Part shown: one piece after another, positions 45,681 through 57,049 of the stretch | Layout: every line of letters starts with the position of its first letter | Numbering within the stretch: the stretch's first letter is position 1 | NCBI GenBank assembly: GCA_032768795.1 | Contig: CP136492.1 | Span: forward strand, 1,178,001-1,242,000 | Source: Tremella fuciformis | Taxonomy: Eukaryota > Basidiomycota > Tremellomycetes > Tremellales > Tremellaceae | Length of the DNA stretch: 64,000 nt | Direction of reading: 5' to 3' | The notes under the pieces: generated by a model | Databases searched by the model: none | Told to the model about the DNA's origin: nothing | What the model saw: only the letters and a program-made list of their open reading frames with translations | Program-made: the position numbers and the translations under genes

Positions 45681-48170
45681 TCATGCTAGACCTTTCTCAA
45701 TGTCCCTCCTCTGCTCCTTGCTGACTGGTTTGAACGATACAGTATACGCCAGGCGATCTGTGAAGAGGTGCATCAGCTGCGCGTGGAGCAGAGGCACGAT
45801 GCCAAACGCCACTCCAGCGGGCATGAAGAGGAAACTGCAGCGTCAGTGGACGCTACGATTCTGTAATACATGTCGGCTCACTCTATCATCGCGAGCGGGA
45901 ACGGGCGGTACGACCGATCACTCGACTGTGTGCCCAGGCGCGCCGCGGCATTGGGAGTCTTCCACCGATGCAGCACGCATTGTTGGTGATACCTGTCGTA
46001 CACTGCTGATCAGTCACCTTTCAGGGAAGCCTCGGAGAGAGACGCACGGATGAACATGACGATGGTGCAGGCTAGGGAGACGTGGCGCATCTTGTCGGCG
46101 ACGCCGTATGCCCACATGATGAAGAGCGTCTTGTCCGCCCACACTGATTGAGGGGGGACGATGCCGAGCGTGAGCGGCGGCGTGATTGACCGAGTAGATA
46201 GCAGCCCGATCGCGAGAAGGATGACCATGTGCCTGCATGTCAGCTTGAGTATATGCAGCGAGCTTGGGAGAAGCTGACCCCATGAGCAGGTGTGCTTCGT
46301 ACAGTCTTCCAAAGAGCGAGATGAATGGCCCGATTCGGAGCCTGAGTGGTTTCTCGTGTCGATGGGGGTGCACAAGGGCGGCTTTCTCGTCGAGATCATC
46401 CTCCTCATCGCTGCTGACGCTCGTGATTGAGACAGAGTCGTCGCTGTTGGATGATGAGAGGAACGAGCTCGACGATGGGGATGTGGACAGCGAGGAGGGA
46501 GTAGGCATCGCGGCACTCAGCTGCCGAGCATGCCGAGGGACATCCGCCGGTGGGAGAGACCATCTGTATGATCGAGCAGAGAAAAGGAGCGATTCTTCGC
46601 GGATTGTGGACAATCCGATGATCGATTCGGCCTGCGAAGAGAACACCGTATTGGATGTGCCAGACGACGGTTTCGGAGGTGCTGCAGGAGACGCGTCAAA
46701 GTCACCAGTAACGACTCGCGTCACAGCATAGCCAGTATCGACTGCGCATCAACTTTCGTGGATATGGATGTGGGTATGGACTCACGACTGCCCCACATGT
46801 GGCGTATGGCCTGTTTGTAGCGTGCGACATGATCGTTCCACAACCCCTTCAAGCCTCCTCGCTCGCGCGACACCACGTCGAGCTGAGAGGCAGGCGAGTA
46901 GATCGTCTCGGAAATCAGGTTGCCTTTGGTCGAGAAGAGACATTTGACGAACATGTGCATGTCCTCGCCGATCTGCAATGAGCAATCGGTCGCACAGGGC
47001 AGGGCAGACGTACCGCCTGCGGACCAGGGTCGTGGAAACCGACATGCACAGCGAGCGAGAGAGACAAGCTATACGCCGAAGTGGGAATTTTGGCGTTACT
47101 TCCTGGGAAGATGGCGCTCAGTCCACCTCTGCGATAAGTTTCAGCGTTACAACCATTGAGGTGAGGAACAACTTACAAGACCCAGCCGATATCGGTGATG
47201 CGCACGGAAATAGGCACGTCGTGCGCATTTCTGTCGAAAACGATTGGCGGGCAGAAATACATCCGTTCCCTGAACTTTTAGCTCGTTCTCGTAAGACGCG
47301 TTGCGTGGCTCACCTCTCATCGGCTGGGCGCAATGCGTACTTGCAGCTGACCGCGGTAAAGTAGTCACCGGCCAGGGCAGCTATCATCAATACCATGTTT
47401 TGCAGGAACGAAAGAAACGCACTGTCCGCATCCAACACAGTGACCACGGTGCGCTTGACCCGCTCCTCCCCATCCGTACCCCTCAGCAGCTCCTCCCAAG
47501 CGGCCCGTATCGCCCAGGCGAGATTACTGCTCTTCCCCGCCGCCTCGCCCTCCATACCGGCAGGATGGACGGTATACCCGATCTCACGGAAAGACGAGCG
47601 GAATTCCCCAATAAGCTCTTTGGCCTTTCCCACCGAGCCCACTTCGCGCCCTTCCATGGCTAGTACCGGATGATATGCCTTGAGCGCCAGCGGGTGGGTG
47701 GACAGCAAGTACAGCGTCTCGCGCAGGTTGGAGATGTCTTCCATATAGTTTGGGATGAAGATCATGTGTTCGATAGCGTCGAGCGGGAGGACCGAGCTTG
47801 GGTCTGCGTGGGATGACAGGCTTCGAGTGTAGAGGGCGGACAAGTCGGTGCGGGAGTGCGCTCGGACCCCACGCCAGGCCTTGTATGCGCCATATACAGT
47901 CCTGCATGTCAGTCTTCAACAAGCAATTACCTCTGAGGGAAGACGCCGGGCCCACCGGAAGTTGATGCTCCACAGCATGAGGTGCACACCAAAGAGCACC
48001 ACGCCGAACAGGTAAGGCAGGTGCGTCGGGCCGTAGAGCGCAAAGACGACCATGCACAGGTGGGTGATCATCGGCAAGCGCTGGAAGATGGCCGGCAAGA
48101 CCTGGCGAGTGGCAGTGGCAGTCCTCTGCCACGCGTCTTTCGGCGCCCCCAGCGTCGTCGCAGCCGTCAT
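45681..48170 (-). CDS. Polytopic GT2-like glycosyltransferase
   Basis: Membrane glycosyltransferase with an A-type GT2 core. Nine exons on the complement: 47956-48170, 47314-47901, 47177-47269, 47014-47128, 46786-46972, 46279-46741, 46048-46232, 45882-46005, 45681-45834; 707 aa in frame. The nucleotide-sugar motif is VVTVLDADSAFLS. Acceptor-side motifs are GGLSAIFPGSN, GEDMHMFVKCLFS and YKQAIRHMWGS (a QxxRxxW variant). N-terminal hydrophobic segments (LFGVVLFGVHLMLW) and at least three C-terminal ones are visible. A Ser-rich acidic loop (about 420-500) interrupts it. The product is unknown; cell-wall or capsule polysaccharide is a guess. The start is uncertain, as an in-frame ATG lies at about 48494. 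Confidence 0.72.
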
Positions 48171-49865
48171 TCTTGCTACGTATGGTGCTGGTCCTCGGTG
48201 TACGTGGTGGGATAACGACCTCGTCGCGGCGAGGGACCGACGCGTAGATGGTAGCGGTATGGACAAAGAGGCGAGGGGGGTCCGAGGTCGGTGCCACCAG
48301 CGATCCTTCCTTGCATTAACACCAATCGGCTTTAGACCAAGGACAACAGAGCTACGCGCTCTGGCGGTCCGATGCGCGCGCCGCCTCCTCCTTTGGAGAG
48401 CACTTCCTGTCGCCGCGGGGTACGCGCGACAAAGGATGCCCACGATGCACGGTCTGCACACGTGCGATGAGCCAGTGATGAACGTGAGCGGCACAGGATT
48501 GTTTGGGCGAGGAAGGGGGGGGGGGGGAGAAGGATGAGTCCATCGCAGAGGAGTTAGCGGGCCTCATATAGGGCATGTCAATGCTTAGCGCCATCGCCAT
48601 CCACACCACGGTTTTTCGAGACGACAAGGGAGCGCAAAGAGTCCGGCACGGACCAGGGCCAGAGGCGAGGAGGAGGACCTCCGGACCGAAGACAGGAGAT
48701 CCAGGCCGTTCCTCGTTCTCGTCAAGTCGCGTCGGACATAGGAACCAGTGCCGACTGCAACTGCTGGCAGGAGCCAGATTGCCCAATGAGCAGCGCAGCG
48801 TTACGCCCGCCCAACCCCACCTTGGCTATTTCGAGCCGTGGAGGAGCACGACAATGCCGCCATCCAGCGCGCCCAGCGCGTGCTCAGGAAATGCTGTCTA
48901 CCGGACAAGCCGACTCGTTCCTCTCGGCGTCGCTGACCCTGTATTGCTGGCATATCGAGGCGTCGTCCCGTCTTTCTGGTCGCCAGGGAGTCGGAGGGGG
49001 AGCAGCAATAAAGGAGGTTTAGTACTGTAAATGATCTCGGCGCCGTTCCTGAACATCCGAAGATCCTCGGTCCCGTCTCATTCCAGGTCCGTCCTCCGCC
49101 AGGGTATCCCCAATTACATATGTACTCGGAGTCGGGGTCCGGCTGTGCACCACAGAGATGGTGAGGCGCAGCACCTGGCGACGGGAGCGCTTGCGCCATA
49201 GTTACCTCGTATCACTACTGTCAGAAATGGGGCAAAGACCCGACTGTCCGAAGAGGATGTGGTTCGGACCGAGGCATCCGGGACCTTTGTTGTACGAAGG
49301 AGCTAGTGCTTTCGAGTTGGCAGACAAAAGCGTGGCGCGATGAACGTGGGCGATGCGAGCGGCCCAGCGTGGAGCGAGCGAGCACGAGCGAGCTGGAGGA
49401 CAGGAAGCACGCCGGTCAGAAGTGAGCAAAGGCGAAGGCAAGGAGACACGTTCGTCAGTGGCCAATAGTAAGTCAGGCCATGGTCACACGGTCATGCGCG
49501 TCAAGCGTCAGTCTCCAACCGGTCAAAGTATGTTTGGACAAAGAAGAGAGACGAAAATGCACGACAAGACTCTTCAGAGGGGTACTTATAACCCCAGACA
49601 GATCCAGACTGCGGGAGACCGAAGCCCGAAGACCGGCTGACCGAGACAAGCACGCGAGGTTCGAGTAAGCAAGCTGACGATTCTCATTGGCGAGACTATG
49701 CATCGTGTAGCATGCGACTATGTGCTGATAGTGCCGGCCCGCAGGCCACAGCTGGCTATACTAGTGATACAACAGATAAGGCGTAGATGCTCTACTCGTG
49801 ATAAGTATAAGATCCTCATTTTTCCACACACGTGCGCTCTTGTGGCAGACAAGGGAGGGCGGGGG
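48171..49865. other. 1.7-kb gene-poor region
   Basis: No supported gene. A 13-base G run sits at about 48515-48527. A plus-strand frame of 151 codons (48575-49030) is low-complexity and has no domain. The region should include the glycosyltransferase promoter and the 3' end of the protease gene. No tRNA-like fold seen. Confidence 0.45.
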
Positions 49866-51527
49866 CTATAGTAGTGCCGAAGCCACAGCACCAGTAGCGA
49901 GCAAGACGGCGGCCAACACACCAACATGTGGTACCTGGCCAGCCGCGGAGGAACTTCCGCTGCTGCTGCTGCCGCTGCCGCTGCCACTCGAGCTGTTGCC
50001 CTGACCGCCAGTGCCGGCAGTACCGCCTCCAGTGGTCGAGCTAGAGCTCGACGAGGACGAGTTGGTGACTGAATCTGCGCTACCGCTGAGAGCGGCGAAT
50101 CCGACGGCCGAGGGGTTGTAGCGGAAGCTCGAGTAGACGTTCTTAAGGAAACTGGCGCCGACGATCCACTGGATCGGCGAGGTCGAGCCAAAGTCCATGT
50201 CGAAGAATGCGCCCGTACACATGGACGTGTCCCGCGTGAACGAGCCCAGATTCATGTCTGCGTTGGACATTGCGTAGTTCTTCCCGCCAAACTGGAACGT
50301 CACGTTGACGGAGGTGCTGCATGGGTACTGGTAGTAGCCCTCGTAGCCTGAAGAGTCGGACATGGCCTCGGAGCCGGAGATCTGGGCGTAGATGGACTGC
50401 GCGGCCGAAGATGGGACACCGATGAGGGTAGTGCCGGTGTCGATGGCACAGCCTGCGGTCGAGCTGGACGTGTCCTACGAGTCAGCCCGTTTCCGTCTGC
50501 TTCCAAAAGGCAACTGACCGTGGTCACACTGCTCCCCTGCACCGTCAGGCCCTGGAGCGGGATACGCCAGTAGTCCTGGTCGTCCGAGTCGATGGTGATG
50601 TAGTTCATGTCACCAGTGTACTTGCTACTGTCCAAGCCGCCCATGGTGAACTCGCCACCGTCAGACTCGACTTGGCTAGCCGAGTCATCGCCGCGGTATC
50701 GCTTGAGGTAGAAAGCCATCTCGGCACTGTCCCATGACCCGCTCGCAGCGAGAGTCTGCCAGAACGGGGTGGCGCCAGACTGGGCGATCGATTTCCATGC
50801 CAAACCCATAAGGCCGGAGAGCGGGTTGCTGATCAACGAAGCGGTGGTCTCATTGACAACGGCGAAAGTCTGGCCCGTCACGGTGAAGCCGCCCATGGTG
50901 ACTGTATCCGTGGCCAGGGTGCCCGCCGCCTCGCCCGAGCCGTAGGTAATGTCGAATGACTGGCCAGTGCTGCTGAACGTCGACGAGGAGCTCGTGGTGA
51001 ACAGAGTGGTGCCAGTGCAGCCTGATGACTCGCACTGGCTATCGGCAATCCAAAGATCTGCCGAGCCCGTATCGAGGATGACAAGGAAGTCCTGTGAGGG
51101 CGTACCGACCGCCACCTGACCAGAGTACGAGGCGTCGTCACCAACATCGGTCAGCCTGCGAGTCAGCTGATCCCCTCGGGGGATCGGAGAAGGGGGAGAC
51201 ATACGAGACAGAGCCTGTGGAGCGTTTCCGTTCGGCCTCCCGCCTGGCGATCTGCTGTTCCGCGACATCGCGTCTGTGCAGCGCCTGGCCTCTCTCGCCA
51301 AGATGCTGCGCATACTTTCTCCTCGCCTGCCGGCCTTGGTTCTTCAGCCACTCCTGCCTCACGGCGAGATCGTCGCTGTACTGCCGGATATTCGGGTGCA
51401 GGCCGATCCGGATCATGGGGGGTGTGGGGGCGTCATCGTCTCTTGGCGAAGGGGTGAGCGGGGTGGGCGAAGCGAGCGCGGTGCTGGAGAGCAAGGCGAG
51501 CAGAGCGAGGTGGGATATGGGGGACAT
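49866..51527 (-). CDS. GPI-anchored-type aspartic protease (yapsin/pepsin family A1)
   Basis: Secreted or wall-bound aspartyl endopeptidase. Exons on the complement: 51205-51527, 50519-51155, 49866-50474; 522 aa. A signal peptide (HLALLALLSSTALAS) is followed by a charged propeptide rich in Arg/Gln that should be removed on activation. Catalytic motifs are DTGSADLW and, in the second lobe, IDTGTTLIGVP. YGSGEAAGTL forms the flap region. After the catalytic domain comes a Ser/Gly-rich stalk and a short hydrophobic C-terminus (VLLATGAVASALL), a typical GPI signal. Length is normal for the group. The family has several paralogues in basidiomycetes, so no symbol is given. Confidence 0.9.
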
Positions 51528-53063
51528 GATGTGTTGTTTCTGTGTGAGGAGGGAATGGGCAAGGTGGGGGTAGAATGGCAATGTGGGCGATGGCGTTGAA
51601 GATGAACGACGACCAGGTGACCGAGCTCTGAGAGTGGCTTGGCGATGGCGGTCCAAACAGCAAAGACCGTCGGTGTTGAAGATTCCGAGCCACCTCCTTT
51701 GTCGCTATCGCTCGAGCAGCTAAGATCGGCCGTGTACTGTCGACAGGTCACTCGTTTCTATGACAGTGGAGAGAAAGACAAGTGGTAACGAAGACGAAGG
51801 CGACACGGTGGCAATGAGATGAGCAAAGAGTCGAGGTCGAGCCAGTGACGCACGCACAGCCTGTGCTGTGACATGGCATGCCTCGACTTTTCAGGGAAAA
51901 TTGACTATTGAAAGGTCTGTCGGGAGAGTCAGCCAAGGCAAAGAAAGATGAGATCAGGGCAGGCGAAGTCAGCGTTAAGCGCAGCGCCAGAGTCATGCAG
52001 TCGGCGAGGCTGGCTGCGGCAAGAGGCCAAGGGAGAAGGGGGGCAAAGAACTGCGGAATGCGGAGCCAGAAATGCGGTGTTTGACAAGCTTGGGCTTGGG
52101 CTTGGCTTGTCACCCCCTCTGATCTCTAGCTTTGGCTCTGGTTCTGACTCTCGGATGCAGTGACAGAGCCTACCTAGCGCCGGATCACCTCTGCTAGTTT
52201 TTCCATGGACACTTGTCAGATCTACCTGCATCGATCCAAGCCCACATGAGCCGAGCCTTTGCCTCATCTTGGCGTTTTAATGGTGCGATGGCTGTTGGGG
52301 CATTGGACGCCGAAAACGACGTCATGCCTATTCGGGGCATCCGACCGATTCGGTCCCCCTCTCTCTTCGAGTGCTCTTTCTGCCTGCGCAGCCCCAGCCT
52401 AGCTGCTGCCACGCATGCATCATCTACTATAATAAAAGAACACGATAGACAAACCATGTGGTAACCATGTGGCAACCATGTGGCTTTTACTAATGTCATT
52501 AGCTTCTCTCGGGGTCACCCATTAGACCGTTTTCCTAATGACAATTACCTTTGACCGCTTACTCCGGAATGTCCCGATGACTCCGACTACGCCCGAAGCC
52601 CGCACCGTATAATAGAATACATGAGACAAACCATGTGGCCCACAGGTTCCCGTGAATTTCACGGGTCAAGACACTTCTACTATAATAAAAGAACACGATA
52701 GACAAACCATGTGGCAACCATGTGGCTTTTACTAATGTCATTAGCTTATCTCGGGGCATCCCATTAGACCGTTTTGCTAATGTCATTACCTTTGACGGTT
52801 CACTCCGGAATGTCCCGACCACTCCGACTACGCCCGAAGCCCGCACCGTATAATAGAATACATGAGACAAACCACGTGGCCCACAGGTTCCCGTGAATCT
52901 CACGGGTCAAGACACTGGTGCTATATACATCGACGTTGACTGCGAAGCATCGGCCGGGATGCCGAGGTTGTCGTATGTGGCAACGTGGCAGTCTCACCCT
53001 GAAAAGCTCATCAAAGGACATGTCGAGCTGTATTTGTTCGTACATGGACAAGAGTGCATCCGT
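51528..53063. other. Intergenic region with tandem repeat
   Basis: 1.5 kb between the protease start and the YTM1 stop. It should hold the protease promoter. The right part (52424-52916) is a two-copy direct repeat, listed separately. Minus-strand frames across the repeat (for example 52559-52903) are duplicated and repetitive and are not credible genes. Confidence 0.45.
52424..52916. repeat. Two tandem copies of a 253-bp AT-richer repeat
   Basis: Copy 1 runs 52424-52676 and copy 2 from 52677 to about 52916. Both open CTACTATAATAAAAGAACAC and close with GGGTCAAGACACT. They are highly similar; copy 1 has one extra 11-12-base ACCATGTGG-type unit. Each copy contains a near-palindrome (CCCGTGAA, one base, TTCACGGG) and short AATGTCATTA/CATTAG motifs. 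The base composition differs from the flanks. It may be a non-autonomous mobile element or the start of a satellite. Confidence 0.85.
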
Positions 53064-54626
53064 CTACTCTCCCCTGGCACGCCACACGCCCACTTCCCCG
53101 TCCTCCCCACCTGCGACCAGGACCTCGCCGTCCCAGTCCAGTGCCAACAGTCTCTCCCCAAACACCTTGCCGTTCTTGCTAGGCTGTCTTTCGCCCTTGG
53201 CCGCCTTTGAGACGGCAAACAGGGCGTGCTTCGGTGACCGCACGTCCCAGATCTGGATCTGGCCGGAATAGGTAGCGCCCGCGAATGTATACGACGAGGT
53301 CGGATGGGCGCGCAGGGCAGCGACAGGCGAAGTCGTCTGCAACGTCTGTGCAATGACCGAGGTCGCTAGCTGTCAGCATCAATGAGTATACAACAAGAGC
53401 TGCTTACCCTGCCTCGTGTCCCATAGCGAGACCGTCCGGTCCATGCTGCCCGTGATGAGCGTCCCTGTGCCCCAAAATTGATCCATGGTCAGAATCGACT
53501 TGTCCGTCGGCCCTTGTCTGACCACCTCGCACACCCCGCTTTCCACCTCCCACGCTCTCACGCTGCCATCCCATCCGCCAGACCACACACGCCCACTCTG
53601 TTCCTTGTCCCATACCACCGCGCCGACGCGACCCTTGTGCCCGCGCATGATGCCTTCTGGCGCTCTGCGCCAACCTCCTTCACCCACATCGCCGTCCGTC
53701 AGGCCCTCGATCGGGCCTCGGACCTCGCCGACCTTTCTCCGCTTCTTCTGCCCAGGCAAGTACGACCTCGGCTCCTCCGGTAGCTGATGCTCGGTGTCCT
53801 CGGTCGAGGGGATGTTGTACAGGTGAAGATTGCCGTCCCAGGAGCCTGAGACTACTTCTGAGCCGGAGGGTGATGCGACAATGGACGAAATGGGTCCTGT
53901 GTGGCCCATCAGCGTGTAGAGCTCTCGGGGCTGGGTTGATGAGGATGGGTCGAGAGTGGGGAGGGTGAACACATGCACAGAGCGGTCCACGCCGCCGGCA
54001 GCGATGAGAATGTCGGATGTCTGCGAAGAGGGCGAAATCCACGAGCAGCATGTAGCACCGAGAGATGTGGGAAGTGGGAGCGTGTAGAGGGGTTGCCCGT
54101 TGAGGGGCAGTATGCGCACATGTGACAGGTAGCTCGAGACAAGAATGTGTCTATGAATCAGCAAATGCGCCACAGTATCGTCACTTGTCAAACAAGGATA
54201 AAGTTCAGACGCATCAGTTATCGAATGAACTCACCCCGCTCGAGCAAGACTGAGACCCGAGACCCAATCCTCTTGCTCGAAGCGAGCCTCCTCTTTCGGC
54301 GGCAATACACTCTCCATATACTCGACATTGATGACGCTCTCCTCATCCCCTCCTCGATTCGCCTTGACCCAGGCGTCCAAACTGCCTCGAAGTACCTCCC
54401 CCTCGACGACAAAGTCGAACGGCACAGCTCGACCTCCATGTTCCGCGTCCTGCTTCAGAACCTTATTTATGAGTTCTGAGAGCTGATAGCGGCGCCAAGC
54501 GGCCGGGATGAAGTATGTCGAAGGGGGGATGGCATGTTGGGCGGACCGAGTGAAGAGGTTGATGGGGAGTTGCCTGTTGGCAGCGGGAGCAGAGGTGGTG
54601 TTGGCGGAGGAAGATGCTTCTGCCAT
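53064..54626 (-). CDS. YTM1: Ytm1 WD40 ribosome-biogenesis factor
   Basis: Nop7-Erb1-Ytm1 (PeBoW) subunit needed for 60S maturation; removed from the particle by Rea1 (WDR12 in animals). Exons on the complement: 54235-54626, 53408-54150, 53064-53365; 478 aa. The N-terminal NLE domain reads LPINLFTRSAQHAIPPSTYF, then LSELINKVLKQD and PFDFVVEGEVLRGSL. Seven WD repeats follow, with clear GH...WD blades such as LMGHTGPISSIV, GSWDGNLHLYN, GSMDRTVSLWD and IQIWDVRSP. The first intron is 84 nt, longer than most here. Divergent from the TGL2-like gene. Confidence 0.93.
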
Positions 54627-54977
54627 GTCTGTAGTGACCAGGAGCTCCCCTGGCGATGTTGTCGTGAGGTCGGACAGAGACTGAGAAAGGTTGCAGTCGC
54701 CTCGCTGGCTGTCGTTGAAATTTCTGAACAGCTCGCGCTCAGACGGTCATGACTTCAGGCACCGGCTTTGTCGGGGAAAATGGAAGACCGTGGGAGAGTG
54801 GCCACCCAAAACCCAAAACCGGCGCCGGCCAGGCTGTCCCCCACGGAAAACGACGAGGACAGCGCGTCATCAACAACCCATCTACCAACCACGACCACCA
54901 TCCCAACAGCTGCATGTTGTCTACATAGCCTTGACCCTGCTCGCCCTCCTGTCCCGGTCTCGCACCATCCGGCCAAG
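54627..54977. promoter_or_regulatory. Divergent YTM1-lipase promoter region
   Basis: 351 bases. GAAATTTC at 54717-54724 resembles the rRNA-processing element core, and the palindrome GTCATGAC at 54746-54753 also occurs between LSG1 and CBP3. An in-frame ATG at 54780 could extend the lipase by 66 residues. Confidence 0.4.
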
Positions 54978-56906
54978 ATGGGCGTCACCCTCTCTCCCTT
55001 CCGATACATCCAGGTCGCTCGCTACCTTCTCCAACGATGGCTCGACCATACCCCTCCTTCGGCACTCCTCAAGGGCAAGCAGCGAGCAATGTCGGCCAAG
55101 AAGTTGCGCTCGGCCAGCTCGCTACTTGCCATGGCACAATCGCACATGGCCAACGACGCATCGTCCATGTCGACAGACTCGGCAGCTCTGCCCCAGCAGG
55201 GCGTCGCAGGCCCGTCTCGGCCGTCATCGCCGAAGACCCCGATCAGCGATGGAGGAGGGGGTTCGGTGGGACCAGAGCCTGGCTGGCCACCTGAACCCAA
55301 GGAGATCTATAGGTTGATGAACGACCAGAGGCTGTTTGTGCCCACGGGTGCAAAGCCGCCGAGAGAAATCGTGGTCTTGTGTCATGGTAGGTGCATCACA
55401 CCGAGTGTAGCTGAGTGCTCATAATTGTAGGACTGTACGGCTTTTCCACGGCCACGCCGATACCCCTCTTTCCCTCGCTCAAGCTACACTACTGGGCGTC
55501 GGTACTGGAGGTCTTGCGGGATCGCATGGGTGTCAAAGTACTGGTGGTTGGCGTCAAGGGGTGAGTACACGTGCCAAATTTCCAAGTCGCACAGTACTCA
55601 TGTCAACAGCACTGGCTCGATCAAAGAGCGAGCCGAGCAGATGCACGCTTTCCTCAAGTCTCAACTACCCAAAGGGACTGGCGTCAACTTTGTGGCCCAC
55701 TCGATGGGAGGTCTCGATGTCCGACACCTCATCTCTACCATCAAACCCACAGAATACCGACCCGTATCTCTCACCACCATAGGCACACCACATCGCGGCT
55801 CGCCGTTCATGGACTGGTGCGCTGCCAACATCGGTGTCGGTTCAGCCACCGCGGCTGCGGCGACAGCGGCTATCGAAGCCAGCACACTTGGCAGTAATCT
55901 GCCCTTCTCCCTCAAGTCGCCTCTTCTCTCCCGTCCACCATTGCCGCCAGAGGGCAAATCCGGGAAGAATCGCGACGAGTCGTCCATCGCCGCGTGGACG
56001 AACGCTCTCACATCCTACTTGCTCAACATTTTCGACTCCCCCGCTTACTCCAACCTCACCACCGGCTTCCTTCGAGATCACTTCAACCCCCGCACGCCCG
56101 ACTCGCCCGATGTCAAGTACATCTCTGTCGCCGGGCGTGCGTCCAAGATGTCCGTCCTGCACCCTCTATGGTTCCCGAAGCTCGTGCTCGACTCGGCGGC
56201 TGAAAAGCGCTACCTGAACGAGCCGGGCAAGTACGAGGGCAACGATGGACTCGTCAATGTGTCTTCTGCCAAGTGGGGCGAATTCTTGGGCGTCGTCGAC
56301 GACTGCCACCACTGGGATCTCCGCGGGGAAGGTGGACTCTTCCCGCAAGGTGGCAGTATCGGCGAGCCCAGCAAGAAGGACGGCCCATCGTCACCATTGC
56401 CATCTCAGCCACCGGGCAGTGTCAGTGGTCCAGGGACGGACGGGGCTATGCCCGGCGGCTGGGATTGGGGCAGTCTGAGTGGGGTAGGGGAACACCTAGG
56501 TCTGGCTTCGGGCGAGCAGGGGAAGATGCGGCTTCACCAAGCCGAGATGGATGCCGAGCTCCGTCAACGACACGCGCAGGAGAAAGACGCCGGCAAGGCT
56601 GGCACCTCTCCATCCGCCTCCTCGGCGGCCGCCAACAAGTCGGATCCCTCCAGCTGGGATATCGCCCAGGTCGGCGGAGACGTCTTTGACTGGGTCATGG
56701 ATCTGCTCCCGGGCGGCAAAGGCAGCGAGACCGGCAAGAAGCAGCTGGAAGATGCCAAGCGGGAGAAAGAGCAGGCTGTCGCGCGCAGTCAGGGCAAAAG
56801 CCCGTCGGACGACAAGCGCGACGAGGAGAAGAGGCGGAAAGACAAGTTTGACCTGGCTAGGTTCTACGGAGGCCTCATGTTGAAACTGAGAGAGGACGGC
56901 TTTTAG
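54978..56906 (+). CDS. TGL2: Tgl2-like alpha/beta-hydrolase lipase
   Basis: Probable triacylglycerol lipase; the yeast relative Tgl2 is mitochondrial. Exons 54978-55386, 55431-55560, 55610-56906; 611 aa. The oxyanion region HGLYGFSTATPIP is completed at the first splice. The nucleophile elbow is VAHSMGGLDVRHL (catalytic Ser in AHSMGG). YEGNDGLVNVSSAKWG gives the probable acid, and VDDCHHWDLRG the catalytic histidine. TGSIKERAEQMHAFLK leads into the elbow, as in the family. The last 190 residues are Lys/Glu/Gly-rich and probably disordered; that tail is longer than in yeast. The start at 54978 gives MGVTLSPFRYIQVARYLLQR, weakly amphipathic. Confidence 0.78.
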
Positions 56907-57049
56907 GCGGGGTAGAGTGTACAGTATAGGGTCAGAAGTAACAACAACAATGCATCGCATAGCGACGGACACCTGGAGATATTCGACACAACGATAGTCA
57001 CGATGAAGATGATGAAATGAGCCATAAATCAGCTCAAATGGCCTGCCCA

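Noticed and set aside
48575..49030. 151-codon plus-strand frame
   Set aside because: Low complexity, Arg/Ser/Pro-rich, no recognisable motif and no neighbouring exons.
52559..52903. Minus-strand frame across the tandem repeat
   Set aside because: The sequence is an internal duplication of the 253-bp repeat and repeats itself in translation.
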